A stretch of DNA of 64,000 bases. Origin: Cognatishimia activa (GTDB lineage Bacteria; Pseudomonadota; Alphaproteobacteria; Rhodobacterales; Rhodobacteraceae). Where the stretch lies: positions 2,666,001-2,730,000 of the forward strand of contig NZ_CP060010.1 of the NCBI RefSeq assembly GCF_017798205.1, written 5' to 3'. Below are positions 56,493 to 64,000 of the stretch, one piece after another (the stretch's first letter is position 1; each line of letters opens with the position of its first letter). The translations under genes were made by a program, and so were the position numbers. The notes beneath the pieces are model-generated. The model worked only from the letters and a program-made list of their open reading frames with translations, was not told where the DNA came from and made no database searches.

Positions 56493-58337
56493 TTATTGCA
56501 ATTGGCTGTGAACAGCGTTCACCGCGTTTTGGTCGATTTGAACATCCGCATTCAGACGGATTTGCGTGCTGTAGGCGTTCAGGATTTCCTGCGCGAACGT
56601 CTGATTAACTTGCGCCGTCAGAATGCCGCGCAGGCTGTCTGCCTCGCCCTCTGCCAGATCGGCAGGGTTGATGGCGTCGAGTTCCACTACAGCGACGCTC
56701 TGGCCACCCGCGACGGTCGCAACGCCGCCGAGGTCCATGCCAAAGACGGTTTCAACCAGCGTTGCGGGTACGTCTGGAATGAAATCGCCACGGGCGATAT
56801 CGGTTTCCTGCAGCACAGTCACGCCAAGAGAGATGATGTCGGCACCCGCGGCCATCTGAGACACATAATCGGTTGCCAAGGACTGCAGCGCATCGCCAAC
56901 GGCCTGCGCGCGCCATGCGGCTTCAACATCGGCTTGCGCGTCTACAAATGGGGTCGGAGAGGCCTCGGTTTCACCATCCAGACGGATCGCAAAGATGCCG
57001 CCGTCTGCAAGGTTTTCAATCGCCGGAAAGTCGCTTTCGGTGACTTGGGTCGCCTGTGCGCGGAATTCCTCGTAACCTGCGATACCGTCCGAAAGGCCTG
57101 CGTGCCAGTTGATCGTGGAAACCTGCATTTCGGTTTCCGTCGCCAGTTCTTCGATAGTCGCGCCACCAGCGAGAAGGTCGTCGATGTCGTTGATTTGCGC
57201 GTCGATCACACGGCGGGCGCGGTCGCCTGCCAGCTCTGCGCGCAGCTCGGCTTGTGCGTCCTCAAAAGAGGTAGATCGCGCGTTCAGGATACCGTTGATG
57301 CGGTAGATGGCTGGGCCAAGATCCGTGTCCACAGGACCAACGGTTTGACCAGACGCCGCGCCGAAAACAACATCGCCTGCAGCGCCAAGGCTTTCTTGGG
57401 TGACATCGCCCAGATCCACATCCGCGAGGCTTAGCCCACGGGCCTCAACGGTGGCCTCAAAGCTCTCGGTGCCTGCCGCGATGGCGTCGATGGCCGCTTG
57501 GGCTTCCTCGGTGGATCCCATGACCAGACGCTCGACCAAGCGGCGTTCAGGCTGGTTATACTCAGCAGACCGTTCGTCATAGAGCGCGCGCACGGCGGTT
57601 TCATCGACTTCGACCGTGTCGAGGATCATGTCAGGCGTCAGCCAGGCATAGGTGATGTCGCGGGTGGCGGGACGCAGGAATTGATCTGTGTTGGCGTCGT
57701 AATAGGCCTGCAGGGCGGCCTCATCCGGTGCGGCAACGGGCTCTGGCAGATTGGCTTCGGTCAGAACGGCCATGGTGAAATCGCGGGTTTCACCGAGATA
57801 GCTGAGGATGGTGTCGGCATAGGTTGCCGGCATCTGCACGCCTGCCGTCACTGCGGTTTGCAGAAGGGTCGTTGCTGCCCCTTCGCGCAGGCTCTGTTCG
57901 AATTCACCTTCGTTAAGACCGGCACTGTCGAGCGTGAAGGCATAAGCTTCACGGTCAAAGTTTCCGTCCAGACCCTGAAAGGCCGGGATGCTGAGCAATT
58001 CGTCCCGCACATTTTCGTCGCCAATCGACAGGCCCAAACGTTCTGCTTCTGCATCCAGAGCACGTTGCGTCACAAGGCGGCCCAGCACCTGCTGGTTCAG
58101 ACCAAAAAGCTGCGCCTGCTGAAAGGTGATCTGCTGGCCGGTTTGCTGGGACAGGTTGGTGAGCTCCTGCTGGACAGCGCGCGAATAGGTGGTCACGGCG
58201 ATCGGCTTGCCGTCCACGGTACCGACGTTGTTGATCGTGCCGCCGAGGTTGGTGATGCCAAAGCCGCCAAGGCTGAGGATCAAAAGCCCCATCAGAACCC
58301 AGACAAGCTTGTTTGAGATCGAAGATTTCTGAGACAT
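56493..58337 (-). CDS. ppiD: PpiD-type periplasmic peptidyl-prolyl isomerase
   Basis: 614 residues. A single N-terminal membrane anchor (LVWVLMGLLILSLGGFGITN) is followed by a SurA-like chaperone part (about 35-230), a parvulin/PpiC-like domain (about 250-360, LVERLVMGSTEEAQAAIDAI), and a long C-terminal helical region (ADLAEGEADSLRGILTAQVN). It helps outer-membrane and periplasmic proteins to fold. The parvulin core is weak, so it may act mainly as a chaperone. trpE follows 15 bases later. Confidence 0.86.
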   Translation of the reverse strand: MSQKSSISNKLVWVLMGLLILSLGGFGITNLGGTINNVGTVDGKPIAVTTYSRAVQQELTNLSQQTGQQITFQQAQLFGLNQQVLGRLVTQRALDAEAERLGLSIGDENVRDELLSIPAFQGLDGNFDREAYAFTLDSAGLNEGEFEQSLREGAATTLLQTAVTAGVQMPATYADTILSYLGETRDFTMAVLTEANLPEPVAAPDEAALQAYYDANTDQFLRPATRDITYAWLTPDMILDTVEVDETAVRALYDERSAEYNQPERRLVERLVMGSTEEAQAAIDAIAAGTESFEATVEARGLSLADVDLGDVTQESLGAAGDVVFGAASGQTVGPVDTDLGPAIYRINGILNARSTSFEDAQAELRAELAGDRARRVIDAQINDIDDLLAGGATIEELATETEMQVSTINWHAGLSDGIAGYEEFRAQATQVTESDFPAIENLADGGIFAIRLDGETEASPTPFVDAQADVEAAWRAQAVGDALQSLATDYVSQMAAGADIISLGVTVLQETDIARGDFIPDVPATLVETVFGMDLGGVATVAGGQSVAVVELDAINPADLAEGEADSLRGILTAQVNQTFAQEILNAYSTQIRLNADVQIDQNAVNAVHSQLQ

Positions 58338-58439
58338 GCGGCCCCCTTATTGGCGCGGTTTTTCTATGCTTCGCAGATGTCTACGACGCCCTTCGGGCAG
58401 GGGCAAGGGGGCAGGGCGGTTTCGGTGCTAAAGCCTGTG

Positions 58440-59624
58440 CTATCCGGCCGAAAGCGTGCTCATGCGGTCAAACAAGACTTTGATATCGGGACGCGCCACA
58501 TTGGCGAAGGCGATGCGCATTTGCTGCCCGCCCGAAGGATCGCTGTCTGGCATGAACATCGTGCCGGGCAGGGCGAGGACGTGGATATCTTTGACCATCT
58601 TCTGCGCAAGCTGGTCTGATCGCATGTCAAACGGGTGTTTCACATAGGCGAAATAGGCGCCGACACCCATGAGTTCCCATCCTGCGTTTGCGATCTTGGG
58701 GAAATAATCTTCGATGGCGGCGCGGCGGTCGAGAATTTCAAGCCGTTCGCCCGCGACCCAATCGCCAAGATTTTGCATGCCCCAAAGGGCTGCGTGCTGG
58801 CCCAATTGGTTGGGGCAGATCGCGACCGTGTCGAGGAATTTCTCGGCCTCTGCCAAGAGCGCCTCTGAACTCAGCATCGCGCCAACACGGTGGCCTGTCA
58901 GGCGGTAGGCTTTGGAAAAGGAATAGAGCTGGATCAGCGTTTGATCCCAGTCGGGATCTTGGAACAGCTCATGCGGCGCTCCGGTGCGGGAATCAAAGTC
59001 TCGGTAGGTCTCATCCACGATCAGTTTCAGCCCATGGGCCTTCGCGAGTTCAAAGAAGGCGCGCACCAGTTCGGGTGGGTATTCCACACCGCCGGGATTG
59101 TTGGGTGTGACCAAAGCAATGGCGCGGGTTTTGTCCGTGATCAGCGCTTTCGCGTGCTCTGGGTCTGGTAAAAGCGCGCCGTCGGTCGCGAGGGGAACGC
59201 TATTGATGCCCAACATATCCAACCACATTTTATGGTTGAAATACCATGGGGTTGGCAGGATCACCTCATCTGCTTCAGAGCAGATCGCCGTGATCGCGGC
59301 GGCAAAGGCCTGGTTGCAGCCGGAGGTGATGGCGGCTTGCGTGTCGCGGATCGTTCCTTGGTAAGCAGCGCTCCATTGCGTGGCGACTTCGTGGCGCAGC
59401 TCAGGCAGGCCCAGAACAGGGCCATAGAGATGTGCGTCTGGCACGTTTATTGCTGTTTCCGCGAGGAACTCTCGAAGCGGCAATGGCGGCGGATCGACCG
59501 GGGCCGCTTGGCTGACGTTGAGGAGCGGGCGCTCTTCGCTAAAGGTAACGCCTTCCAGCCAGCGGCGCGCCTCCATAACGGGCGGGGCGAAGGTGGCTTT
59601 GGTGCGTGTAATGAGCCCGCTCAT
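58440..59624 (-). CDS. Class I/II PLP-dependent aminotransferase
   Basis: 394 residues of fold-type I. It shows YGPVLGLPELRHEVATQW, ITSGCNQAFAAAITA, PTPWYFNHKMWLDMLGI, the substrate-binding LVTPNNPGGV, the aspartate VDETYRDF, and the PLP lysine in YSFSKAYRLTGHRVG (about residue 235). Substrates cannot be told; relatives are aspartate/aromatic aminotransferases. gpt lies six bases upstream on the same strand. The 102-base gap to ppiD holds a small GCCC/GGGC hairpin only. Confidence 0.9.
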   Translation of the reverse strand: MSGLITRTKATFAPPVMEARRWLEGVTFSEERPLLNVSQAAPVDPPPLPLREFLAETAINVPDAHLYGPVLGLPELRHEVATQWSAAYQGTIRDTQAAITSGCNQAFAAAITAICSEADEVILPTPWYFNHKMWLDMLGINSVPLATDGALLPDPEHAKALITDKTRAIALVTPNNPGGVEYPPELVRAFFELAKAHGLKLIVDETYRDFDSRTGAPHELFQDPDWDQTLIQLYSFSKAYRLTGHRVGAMLSSEALLAEAEKFLDTVAICPNQLGQHAALWGMQNLGDWVAGERLEILDRRAAIEDYFPKIANAGWELMGVGAYFAYVKHPFDMRSDQLAQKMVKDIHVLALPGTMFMPDSDPSGGQQMRIAFANVARPDIKVLFDRMSTLSAG

Positions 59625-59630
59625 CGCTGA

Positions 59631-60149
59631 TCAATCCGCGCCGCGGTAGGGCTGGACGTATTGCAGCGCCATATCCCAGGGGAAGAAGATCCATGTGTCT
59701 TGCGAGACGCCTGTGATGAAGGTGTCGACCTGCGGCTCGCCCTGTGGTTTGGCGTAAACGGTCGCGAAATGCGCCTTGGGGTAAGTTTCGCGCACCAGTT
59801 CCAGTGTTTTGCCGGAGTCCACCAGGTCGTCGATGATCAGAATGCCTTCGCCATCGCCCATGAGATCAGCATCAGGCGCTTTCAGCACCTCAGCCTCGCG
59901 GCGCTGATCAGCTTTGCCGCCGCCCGAATGGTAGGATTTCACAGAGATCGTATCGACCACGCGCACGTCGAGTTCGCGTGCCACGATCATCGCAGGGGCC
60001 ATGCCGCCACGGGTGATCGCCACAATCGCGCGCCAGGCGCCGTCATCCGGGCCTTTGCCATCCAAACGCCAGGCCAAAGCGCGAGAATCGCGGTGGATCT
60101 GGTCCCAGCTGATGTGAAAGCCTTTTTCGTGTGGCAGACGATCGTTCAT
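59631..60149 (-). CDS. gpt: Xanthine phosphoribosyltransferase
   Basis: Gpt salvages xanthine and guanine with phosphoribosyl pyrophosphate. 172 residues. It shows [20 protein letters not shown], the PRPP-binding loop [33 protein letters not shown], and [16 protein letters not shown]. The aminotransferase gene follows six bases later. Confidence 0.94.
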   Translation of the reverse strand: MNDRLPHEKGFHISWDQIHRDSRALAWRLDGKGPDDGAWRAIVAITRGGMAPAMIVARELDVRVVDTISVKSYHSGGGKADQRREAEVLKAPDADLMGDGEGILIIDDLVDSGKTLELVRETYPKAHFATVYAKPQGEPQVDTFITGVSQDTWIFFPWDMALQYVQPYRGAD

Positions 60150-60250
60150 GTGAAGCCTCTTAGATATCCCCTTGGGCCATGTGGCCGTTTGATCTGTGTT
60201 AGCGGCTTGGCTCGGAAATTACAATTTGCCCGTTTGGTTAATTTTAGCGG

Positions 60251-60859
60251 CTATCTGTCCAGCAAGAGCCTGACGCCCAAAGCGCCCATCACACCGGCTG
60301 CAACCCGGTCCATGACCGTCTTGGCGCGCAAGTAGCTGTCGCGTGCGGCGGGGGTTGAGAGGAGGAGGGCGAAGCCTGCATAGCAAATGATCTCGACGAT
60401 CAGGTGGTTTAGGACCACGAAGGCTTTGTCAGCCAGCGTGATGTCTTGGGGAAAGATCACCAGCAGGACCGCTGAGGCAAAAAGCACGGATTTGGGATTT
60501 GCGAGGTTCACTGACAGCCCAGATAGGAAGGATTTACCTTGCCTGGCCGCCACGCCCTCTGGGTTCAAGGGCTTGCGGGCATTGCGCCAGGTTTGCACCG
60601 CGATCCAGATCAAATAGAGCGCACCTGCGATTTTTAGGGTCAGGTAGGCCCATGGAAAGAGGGTGAAGATCCCATCGAGACCCAAAAGCGCCAGTGCTGT
60701 CCATGTGGCCGCCATGACGGCTAGGCCAAGCCCGACAGTGAATCCCTGACGAAACCCGCCAGAGAGGCTCGCCCGGATCGACATGAGCATGGCAGGGCCG
60801 GGGCTGAGGATGGCGGCCAAAAGCGTGGCGTTAAAGGCGATGATATGGGTGAATTCCAT
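60251..60859 (-). CDS. LysE/RhtB-type amino-acid exporter
   Basis: 202 residues with about six membrane segments. It has the LysE pattern near the start (AFNATLLAAILSPGPAMLMS, then IRASLSGGFRQGFTVGLGLA), GALYLIWIAVQTWRNA, and LSVNLANPKSVLFASAVLLV. It should export an amino acid or similar small solute. The twin-palindrome repeat copy 4 ends 18 bases upstream of its start. Confidence 0.88.
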   Translation of the reverse strand: MEFTHIIAFNATLLAAILSPGPAMLMSIRASLSGGFRQGFTVGLGLAVMAATWTALALLGLDGIFTLFPWAYLTLKIAGALYLIWIAVQTWRNARKPLNPEGVAARQGKSFLSGLSVNLANPKSVLFASAVLLVIFPQDITLADKAFVVLNHLIVEIICYAGFALLLSTPAARDSYLRAKTVMDRVAAGVMGALGVRLLLDR

Positions 60860-60877
60860 AGGTGCTCCGAAACAACG

Positions 60878-60923
60878 CGATTTCTTTGAAAGAAATCGAT
60901 ATCGGAAACTTTAAAAGTTTCCG
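60878..60923. repeat. Twin-palindrome repeat, copy 4
   Basis: CGATTTCTTT, one base, AAAGAAATCG (60878-60898), spacer ATAT, CGGAAACTTT, one base, AAAGTTTCCG (60903-60923). It lies between the fabI terminator (60935-60960) and the start of the LysE gene (60859). Both genes are on the minus strand. Confidence 0.9.
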
Positions 60924-60934
60924 TTTAAAAGAAA

Positions 60935-60960
60935 AGGCCCGAGAGGGGTCTCTCGGGCCT
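60935..60960 (-). terminator. Terminator of fabI
   Basis: A perfect 10-bp stem (AGGCCCGAGA / TCTCGGGCCT) with a six-base loop, 23 bases beyond the fabI stop; the A-run to its left gives TTTTCTTTT in the transcript. Confidence 0.9.
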
Positions 60961-60983
60961 GAAAATTTCGGACGTGGTGGCGC

Positions 60984-61802
60984 TTACTTACGGCCAGTCA
61001 CCGCGTCGATGTCTGGCGCGTCGACAGCCTTCATACCAACCACGTGATAGCCTGCATCCACATGCAGGTTCTCGCCGGTGACGCCAGAGCCCAGATCGCT
61101 CAGCAGATAGAGCGCGGAATTGCCCACATCTTCAATCGTCACATTGCGACGCAGCGGCGAGTTCAGCTCGTTCCATTTCAGAATATAGCGGAAGTCGCCA
61201 ATGCCAGACGCGGCCAGTGTTTTGATCGGACCCGCAGAGATCGCATTGACGCGAATTCCGTCTTTGCCCAGGTCCTCGGCCAGATATTTCACCGAGGCCT
61301 CAAGCGCTGCTTTCGCAACACCCATGACGTTATAATGCGGCATCACCTGCTCTGCACCGTAGTAAGTCAGGGTCAGGGCAGAGCCACCATCCGTCATCAG
61401 CTTCTCTGCGCGCTGCATCACGGAGGTAAAGCTGTAGCAGCTGATATCCATGGTCATCAGGAAGTTGTCGCGGCTTGTGTCGACATAACGCCCGCGCAAC
61501 TCGTTCTTGTCGGAAAAGCCGATGGCGTGGACCAGAAAGTCAATCTTACCCCATTTCGCTTCGATCTCGGAGAAAGCCGCATCCACAGAAGCGGGGTCGG
61601 ACACATCACAATCAATCAGCGTGTCGACATTCAGTTGCTCGGCCAAAGGCGCCACGCGTTTCTTGAACGCTTCGCCCATATAAGAGAACGCCATCTCGGC
61701 GCCTGCATCTGCCAGAGCTTTGGCAATACCCCAGGCAATGGATTTGTCATTGGCCAGGCCCATGATCAAACCGCGCTTGCCTGCCATCAGATTATTTGAC
61801 AT
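60984..61802 (-). CDS. fabI: Enoyl-[acyl-carrier-protein] reductase (NADH), FabI
   Basis: FabI reduces the double bond in the last step of each fatty-acid elongation round. 272 residues. It shows GLIMGLANDKSIAWGIAKAL, DCDVSDPASVDAAF, FLVHAIGFSDKNELRG, the Y-x6-K pair in YNVMGVAKAALEASVK, and NAISAGPIKTLAASGIGDF. It is divergent from pdxH with 122 bases between, and has its own terminator. Confidence 0.96.
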   Translation of the reverse strand: MSNNLMAGKRGLIMGLANDKSIAWGIAKALADAGAEMAFSYMGEAFKKRVAPLAEQLNVDTLIDCDVSDPASVDAAFSEIEAKWGKIDFLVHAIGFSDKNELRGRYVDTSRDNFLMTMDISCYSFTSVMQRAEKLMTDGGSALTLTYYGAEQVMPHYNVMGVAKAALEASVKYLAEDLGKDGIRVNAISAGPIKTLAASGIGDFRYILKWNELNSPLRRNVTIEDVGNSALYLLSDLGSGVTGENLHVDAGYHVVGMKAVDAPDIDAVTGRK

Positions 61803-61924
61803 TCGGACTACTCCGTCCCTAATTCGCTTTTATATGATCCTTTAGGCGATCAGCCAGCCTGCTTCAAGGGCAGGGAGTTGCACATGCGCCGTAAAACCCG
61901 ACGCTAGGTCAAGGAGCCACCGAA

Positions 61925-62530
61925 ATGAGTGACCGCACAGGTATTTTTGCCGGAGACAACCCGTTTGATCTGGCGCGCCAATGGCTGTCTGAGGCCGAAG
62001 CAAGCGAGGTGAATGATCCCAATGCCATCGCCCTGTCGACGGTTGATGCAAGCGGTATGCCCAACGCGCGTATGGTTTTGCTGAAAGACATCGAAGACGC
62101 GGCCTTTGTGTTTTATACCAACTACGGGTCAGCAAAGGCGCAAGAGCTGGACAGCGCCGAGAAGGCCGCCTTCGTGATGCATTGGAAATCCCTGCGTCGG
62201 CAAATCCGCGTACGTGGATATGTCACCAAGGAATCCGGGCCACAGGCGGATGACTATTTCGCGTCCCGTTCTCTCAAAAGTCGGATCGGAGCCTGGGCCA
62301 GCAAACAATCTCAGCCGCTGGGTTCGCGGGCCGAGCTGCTCGCGGAATCCGCGAAATTGTCCTTGAAATTAGGGACAAACCCCAAGCGCCCCGAATTCTG
62401 GGGCGGTTATCGCATCACACCGATTGAAATTGAATTCTGGGCGGATGGCGCGTTTCGATTGCATGATCGCTTCCGTTGGACTCGGGAAGATCCAGACTCT
62501 CCTTGGAGCGTTGCCCGGTTGAACCCGTAA
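61925..62530 (+). CDS. pdxH: Pyridoxine/pyridoxamine 5'-phosphate oxidase
   Basis: An FMN enzyme that makes pyridoxal 5'-phosphate. 201 residues. It shows [40 protein letters not shown], the FMN-phosphate region [17 protein letters not shown], the [20 protein letters not shown] block and [20 protein letters not shown]. The end R-x-H-D motif ([11 protein letters not shown]) is intact. Confidence 0.95.
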   Translation: MSDRTGIFAGDNPFDLARQWLSEAEASEVNDPNAIALSTVDASGMPNARMVLLKDIEDAAFVFYTNYGSAKAQELDSAEKAAFVMHWKSLRRQIRVRGYVTKESGPQADDYFASRSLKSRIGAWASKQSQPLGSRAELLAESAKLSLKLGTNPKRPEFWGGYRITPIEIEFWADGAFRLHDRFRWTREDPDSPWSVARLNP

Positions 62531-62541
62531 TTTATGCGCTT

Positions 62542-62558
62542 GTGGAAATTCTTTCCAC
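62542..62558. other. Inverted repeat after pdxH
   Basis: GTGGAAA, three bases, TTTCCAC is a perfect 7-bp hairpin 12 bases after the pdxH stop. It lacks a T-run, so it may be a weak 3'-end structure or a site in the promoter of the cold-shock gene. Confidence 0.45.
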
Positions 62559-62652
62559 GATTGCTTAAATCATACTTGATAGGTCTGACATTTAGCGTCA
62601 TTGTATCACCGGCTCATGGGGGTGAGCTTGGAAAAACTATAGGGCTGATGTC

Positions 62653-63171
62653 ATGCAAGATTCTGCCGCCCGTCGCGTTACGGGGCAGGTAAAATGGTTC
62701 GATCCGGTAAAAGGATTCGGATTCGTCGTCGCGGATGAGGGCGGGCCGGATATTCTCTTGCACGCAAACGTTCTCCGAAATTTCGGGCAAAGTTCGATTG
62801 CTGAATCCGCCACTGTAGAGTTGGTTTTGCAAGAAACCGCGCGCGGTGTGCAGGCGACAGAGATCGTATCGATCACACCCCCAGCAGCTGCGCCTGCCAA
62901 TACTTTGGCAGATTTCGAAGAGCTGTCTGATGAAGACATTGAAAAACACCCTTTGACACCCGCGCGAGTCAAATGGTTCGACAAAAGCAAGGGCTTTGGA
63001 TTTGCCAATATCTTTGGCAATTCCGACGACGTCTTTGTGCATGTCGAAGTGCTGCGCCGCTCCGGTCTAAGCGAATTGCAACCGGGCGAAGCGCTTGCCA
63101 TCCGTGTGATGGATGGTCAGCGCGGCAAAATGGCCATGCAGATCTGCGCATGGGAAGCGGTTCTGAAATAG
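62653..63171 (+). CDS. Double cold-shock-domain protein
   Basis: 172 residues with two cold-shock domains: residues about 9-75 (GQVKWFDPVKGFGFVVADEG) and 102-168 (ARVKWFDKSKGFGFANIFGN), each with RNP1-like KGFGF and RNP2-like DILLH or DVFVH motifs. They are joined by an acidic linker. Such proteins bind single-stranded RNA or DNA; the tandem form is typical of Alphaproteobacteria. A DUF192 gene starts three bases after the stop, so the two are cotranscribed. Confidence 0.93.
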   Translation: MQDSAARRVTGQVKWFDPVKGFGFVVADEGGPDILLHANVLRNFGQSSIAESATVELVLQETARGVQATEIVSITPPAAAPANTLADFEELSDEDIEKHPLTPARVKWFDKSKGFGFANIFGNSDDVFVHVEVLRRSGLSELQPGEALAIRVMDGQRGKMAMQICAWEAVLK

Positions 63172-63174
63172 GCC

Positions 63175-63669
63175 ATGCCTGTTCGCCGGATCTCTCTTTT
63201 TGGCGGCTTTGTTCTCTCAATGGGGCTTTTTAGCGCGGTTTCGGCCGCAACCGATTGTCGTGTCGACACGGTCCAATTGCGCGGAGACTGGGGCGAGGTT
63301 CGCTTTAACGTCGAAGTGGCGGACGACGCGATCGAGCGCCAGCGGGGATTGATGCATCGCCTCGAGATGCCCATGAGTGCGGGCATGCTCTTTGTGTATC
63401 ACCAGACGCGGGTTGTGTCTTTCTGGATGAAGAACACGCTGATCCCTCTTGATATGATCTTTCTGGACGAGACAGGCCGCGTGGTCAAAATCCACGAACG
63501 GGCGATTCCGCGCGATCTGAGCTCGATCTCAAGCGATGTGCCTTCGCGCTATGTTTTGGAAATCAATGGAGGCCTGGCGCGCGCAATCGGAATTACGGTT
63601 GGCTCAGAGCTGCGCCATCCTTCGGTTCTGCAGCATCTTGCGGTTTGGCCCTGTCGCGATAGCGAATGA
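63175..63669 (+). CDS. DUF192 family exported protein
   Basis: 164 residues. A Sec-type signal (ISLFGGFVLSMGLFSAVSA) is followed by the DUF192 domain: FNVEVADDAIERQRGLMHRL, GMLFVYHQTRVVSFWMKNTL, IPLDMIFLDETGRVVKIHE and YVLEINGGLARAIGI. Function unknown; the domain is found in small envelope proteins. It follows the cold-shock gene by three bases. Confidence 0.9.
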   Translation: MPVRRISLFGGFVLSMGLFSAVSAATDCRVDTVQLRGDWGEVRFNVEVADDAIERQRGLMHRLEMPMSAGMLFVYHQTRVVSFWMKNTLIPLDMIFLDETGRVVKIHERAIPRDLSSISSDVPSRYVLEINGGLARAIGITVGSELRHPSVLQHLAVWPCRDSE

Positions 63670-63757
63670 AAATCAAAGCCGCACAAAAAAATCGTACTGA
63701 AATGCAGTTTTTCGCTTTTCATTCCCGAGAGCTACATTTAAAGACCACTCCACGGTC

Positions 63758-63834
63758 CGGGGCGTAGCGCAGTCTGGTAGCGCACCTGTTTTGGGTACAG
63801 GGGGTCGTGAGTTCGAATCTCGCCGCCCCGACCA
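63758..63834 (+). tRNA. tRNA-Pro (anticodon UGG)
   Basis: A full cloverleaf: acceptor CGGGGCG paired with CGCCCCG (63824-63830), D arm GCGC..GCGC, anticodon stem CCTGT/ACAGG with loop TTTGGGT giving anticodon TGG, T arm with TTCGAAT loop, discriminator A and encoded CCA. The antisense ORF covering it is spurious. Confidence 0.97.
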
Positions 63835-63861
63835 TTTCTCTCTCAGAGACAACGTTAAAAG

Positions 63862-63880
63862 CGCGGTTAATTTAACCGCG
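63862..63880 (+). terminator. Terminator after tRNA-Pro
   Basis: CGCGGTTAA, one base, TTAACCGCG, followed by ATTTT, 28 bases after the tRNA. The remaining 120 bases to the window end show no gene. Confidence 0.75.
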
Positions 63881-64000
63881 ATTTTGACCTGTTTCGGGGG
63901 GCTGCTTTTTGGGCAAGCGCTCCTCAACGTATGAGATTTCCGTTCGCGCAAGGGTTGAATCTCGCGGTCTCGAAGAAATATCGCACATCTTGTGTTAATC

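Noticed and set aside
63673-63951. A 92-residue minus-strand frame
   Set aside because: It is the antisense of tRNA-Pro; its RRDSNSRPPVPKTGALPDCA stretch is a well-known false translation of this tRNA.
1-64000. CRISPR arrays, insertion sequences, rRNA genes
   Set aside because: No regularly spaced repeats, transposase-like proteins or rRNA sequences were seen on either strand.

Overview
The window is a gene-dense, GC-rich chromosomal segment of an alphaproteobacterium, most likely a marine Rhodobacterales species (Roseobacter group). The signs are LexA boxes of the GTTC-N7-GTTC type at uvrA and lexA, an LsrB/VtlR-type LysR regulator, a fused indolepyruvate:ferredoxin oxidoreductase, the order trpG-trpD-trpC-moaC-moeA-lexA with comEC, gltX and gltA beyond it, a tkt / zauP-like / zapA locus, and an endolysin-holin pair of the kind that releases gene transfer agents (GTA). 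No insertion sequence, prophage structural gene, CRISPR array or rRNA was seen. No gene-free stretch exceeds about 300 bases; the longest are 22432-22700 and 29343-29604.

Layout. 1-12.4 kb: the 3' part of queA, an MFS transporter, a DUF924 protein, lpd, a methyltransferase, SOS-controlled uvrA, a Tat-exported FAD oxidase, a beta-barrel outer-membrane protein, and a small membrane protein divergent from an XRE regulator. 12.4-18.1 kb: a valine-catabolism cluster on the minus strand (isobutyryl-CoA dehydrogenase, 3-hydroxyisobutyryl-CoA hydrolase, mmsB, mmsA) with a divergent LysR regulator. 18.2-25.6 kb: a CBS protein, coaD, a DUF808 membrane protein, tkt, the zauP-like/zapA division pair, and an unusual amine oxidase with a divergent TetR regulator. 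25.7-30.5 kb: grxD, a small unknown protein, bolA, a Cys-rich protein, purL, a candidate small RNA and its LysR neighbour.

30.7-42.7 kb: indolepyruvate oxidoreductase, a PlsC-like acyltransferase, murI, argC, and cytochrome c maturation genes ccmE, ccmF and ccmH interrupted by the endolysin-holin pair; then a PaaG-like enzyme and a DUF2087 protein. 42.9-58.3 kb: gltA, gltX, comEC, lexA, moeA, moaC, trpC, ung, trpD, trpG, a polysaccharide deacetylase, trpE and a PpiD-type isomerase. 58.4-64 kb: an aminotransferase, gpt, a LysE exporter, fabI, pdxH, a double cold-shock protein, a DUF192 protein and tRNA-Pro(UGG).

Most genes are housekeeping. The points I consider most worth checking are: (i) a textbook-looking but unannotated small RNA with an anti-Shine-Dalgarno loop, immediately downstream of the LsrB/VtlR-type regulator; (ii) a Tat-exported flavin amine oxidase that is circularly permuted (its canonical C-terminal FAD motif comes before the N-terminal Rossmann motif), with a divergent TetR gene and two matching operators; (iii) the GTA-type lysis pair inside the ccm genes; (iv) four copies of a 46-bp element made of two back-to-back palindromes with the same core, all at gene ends.
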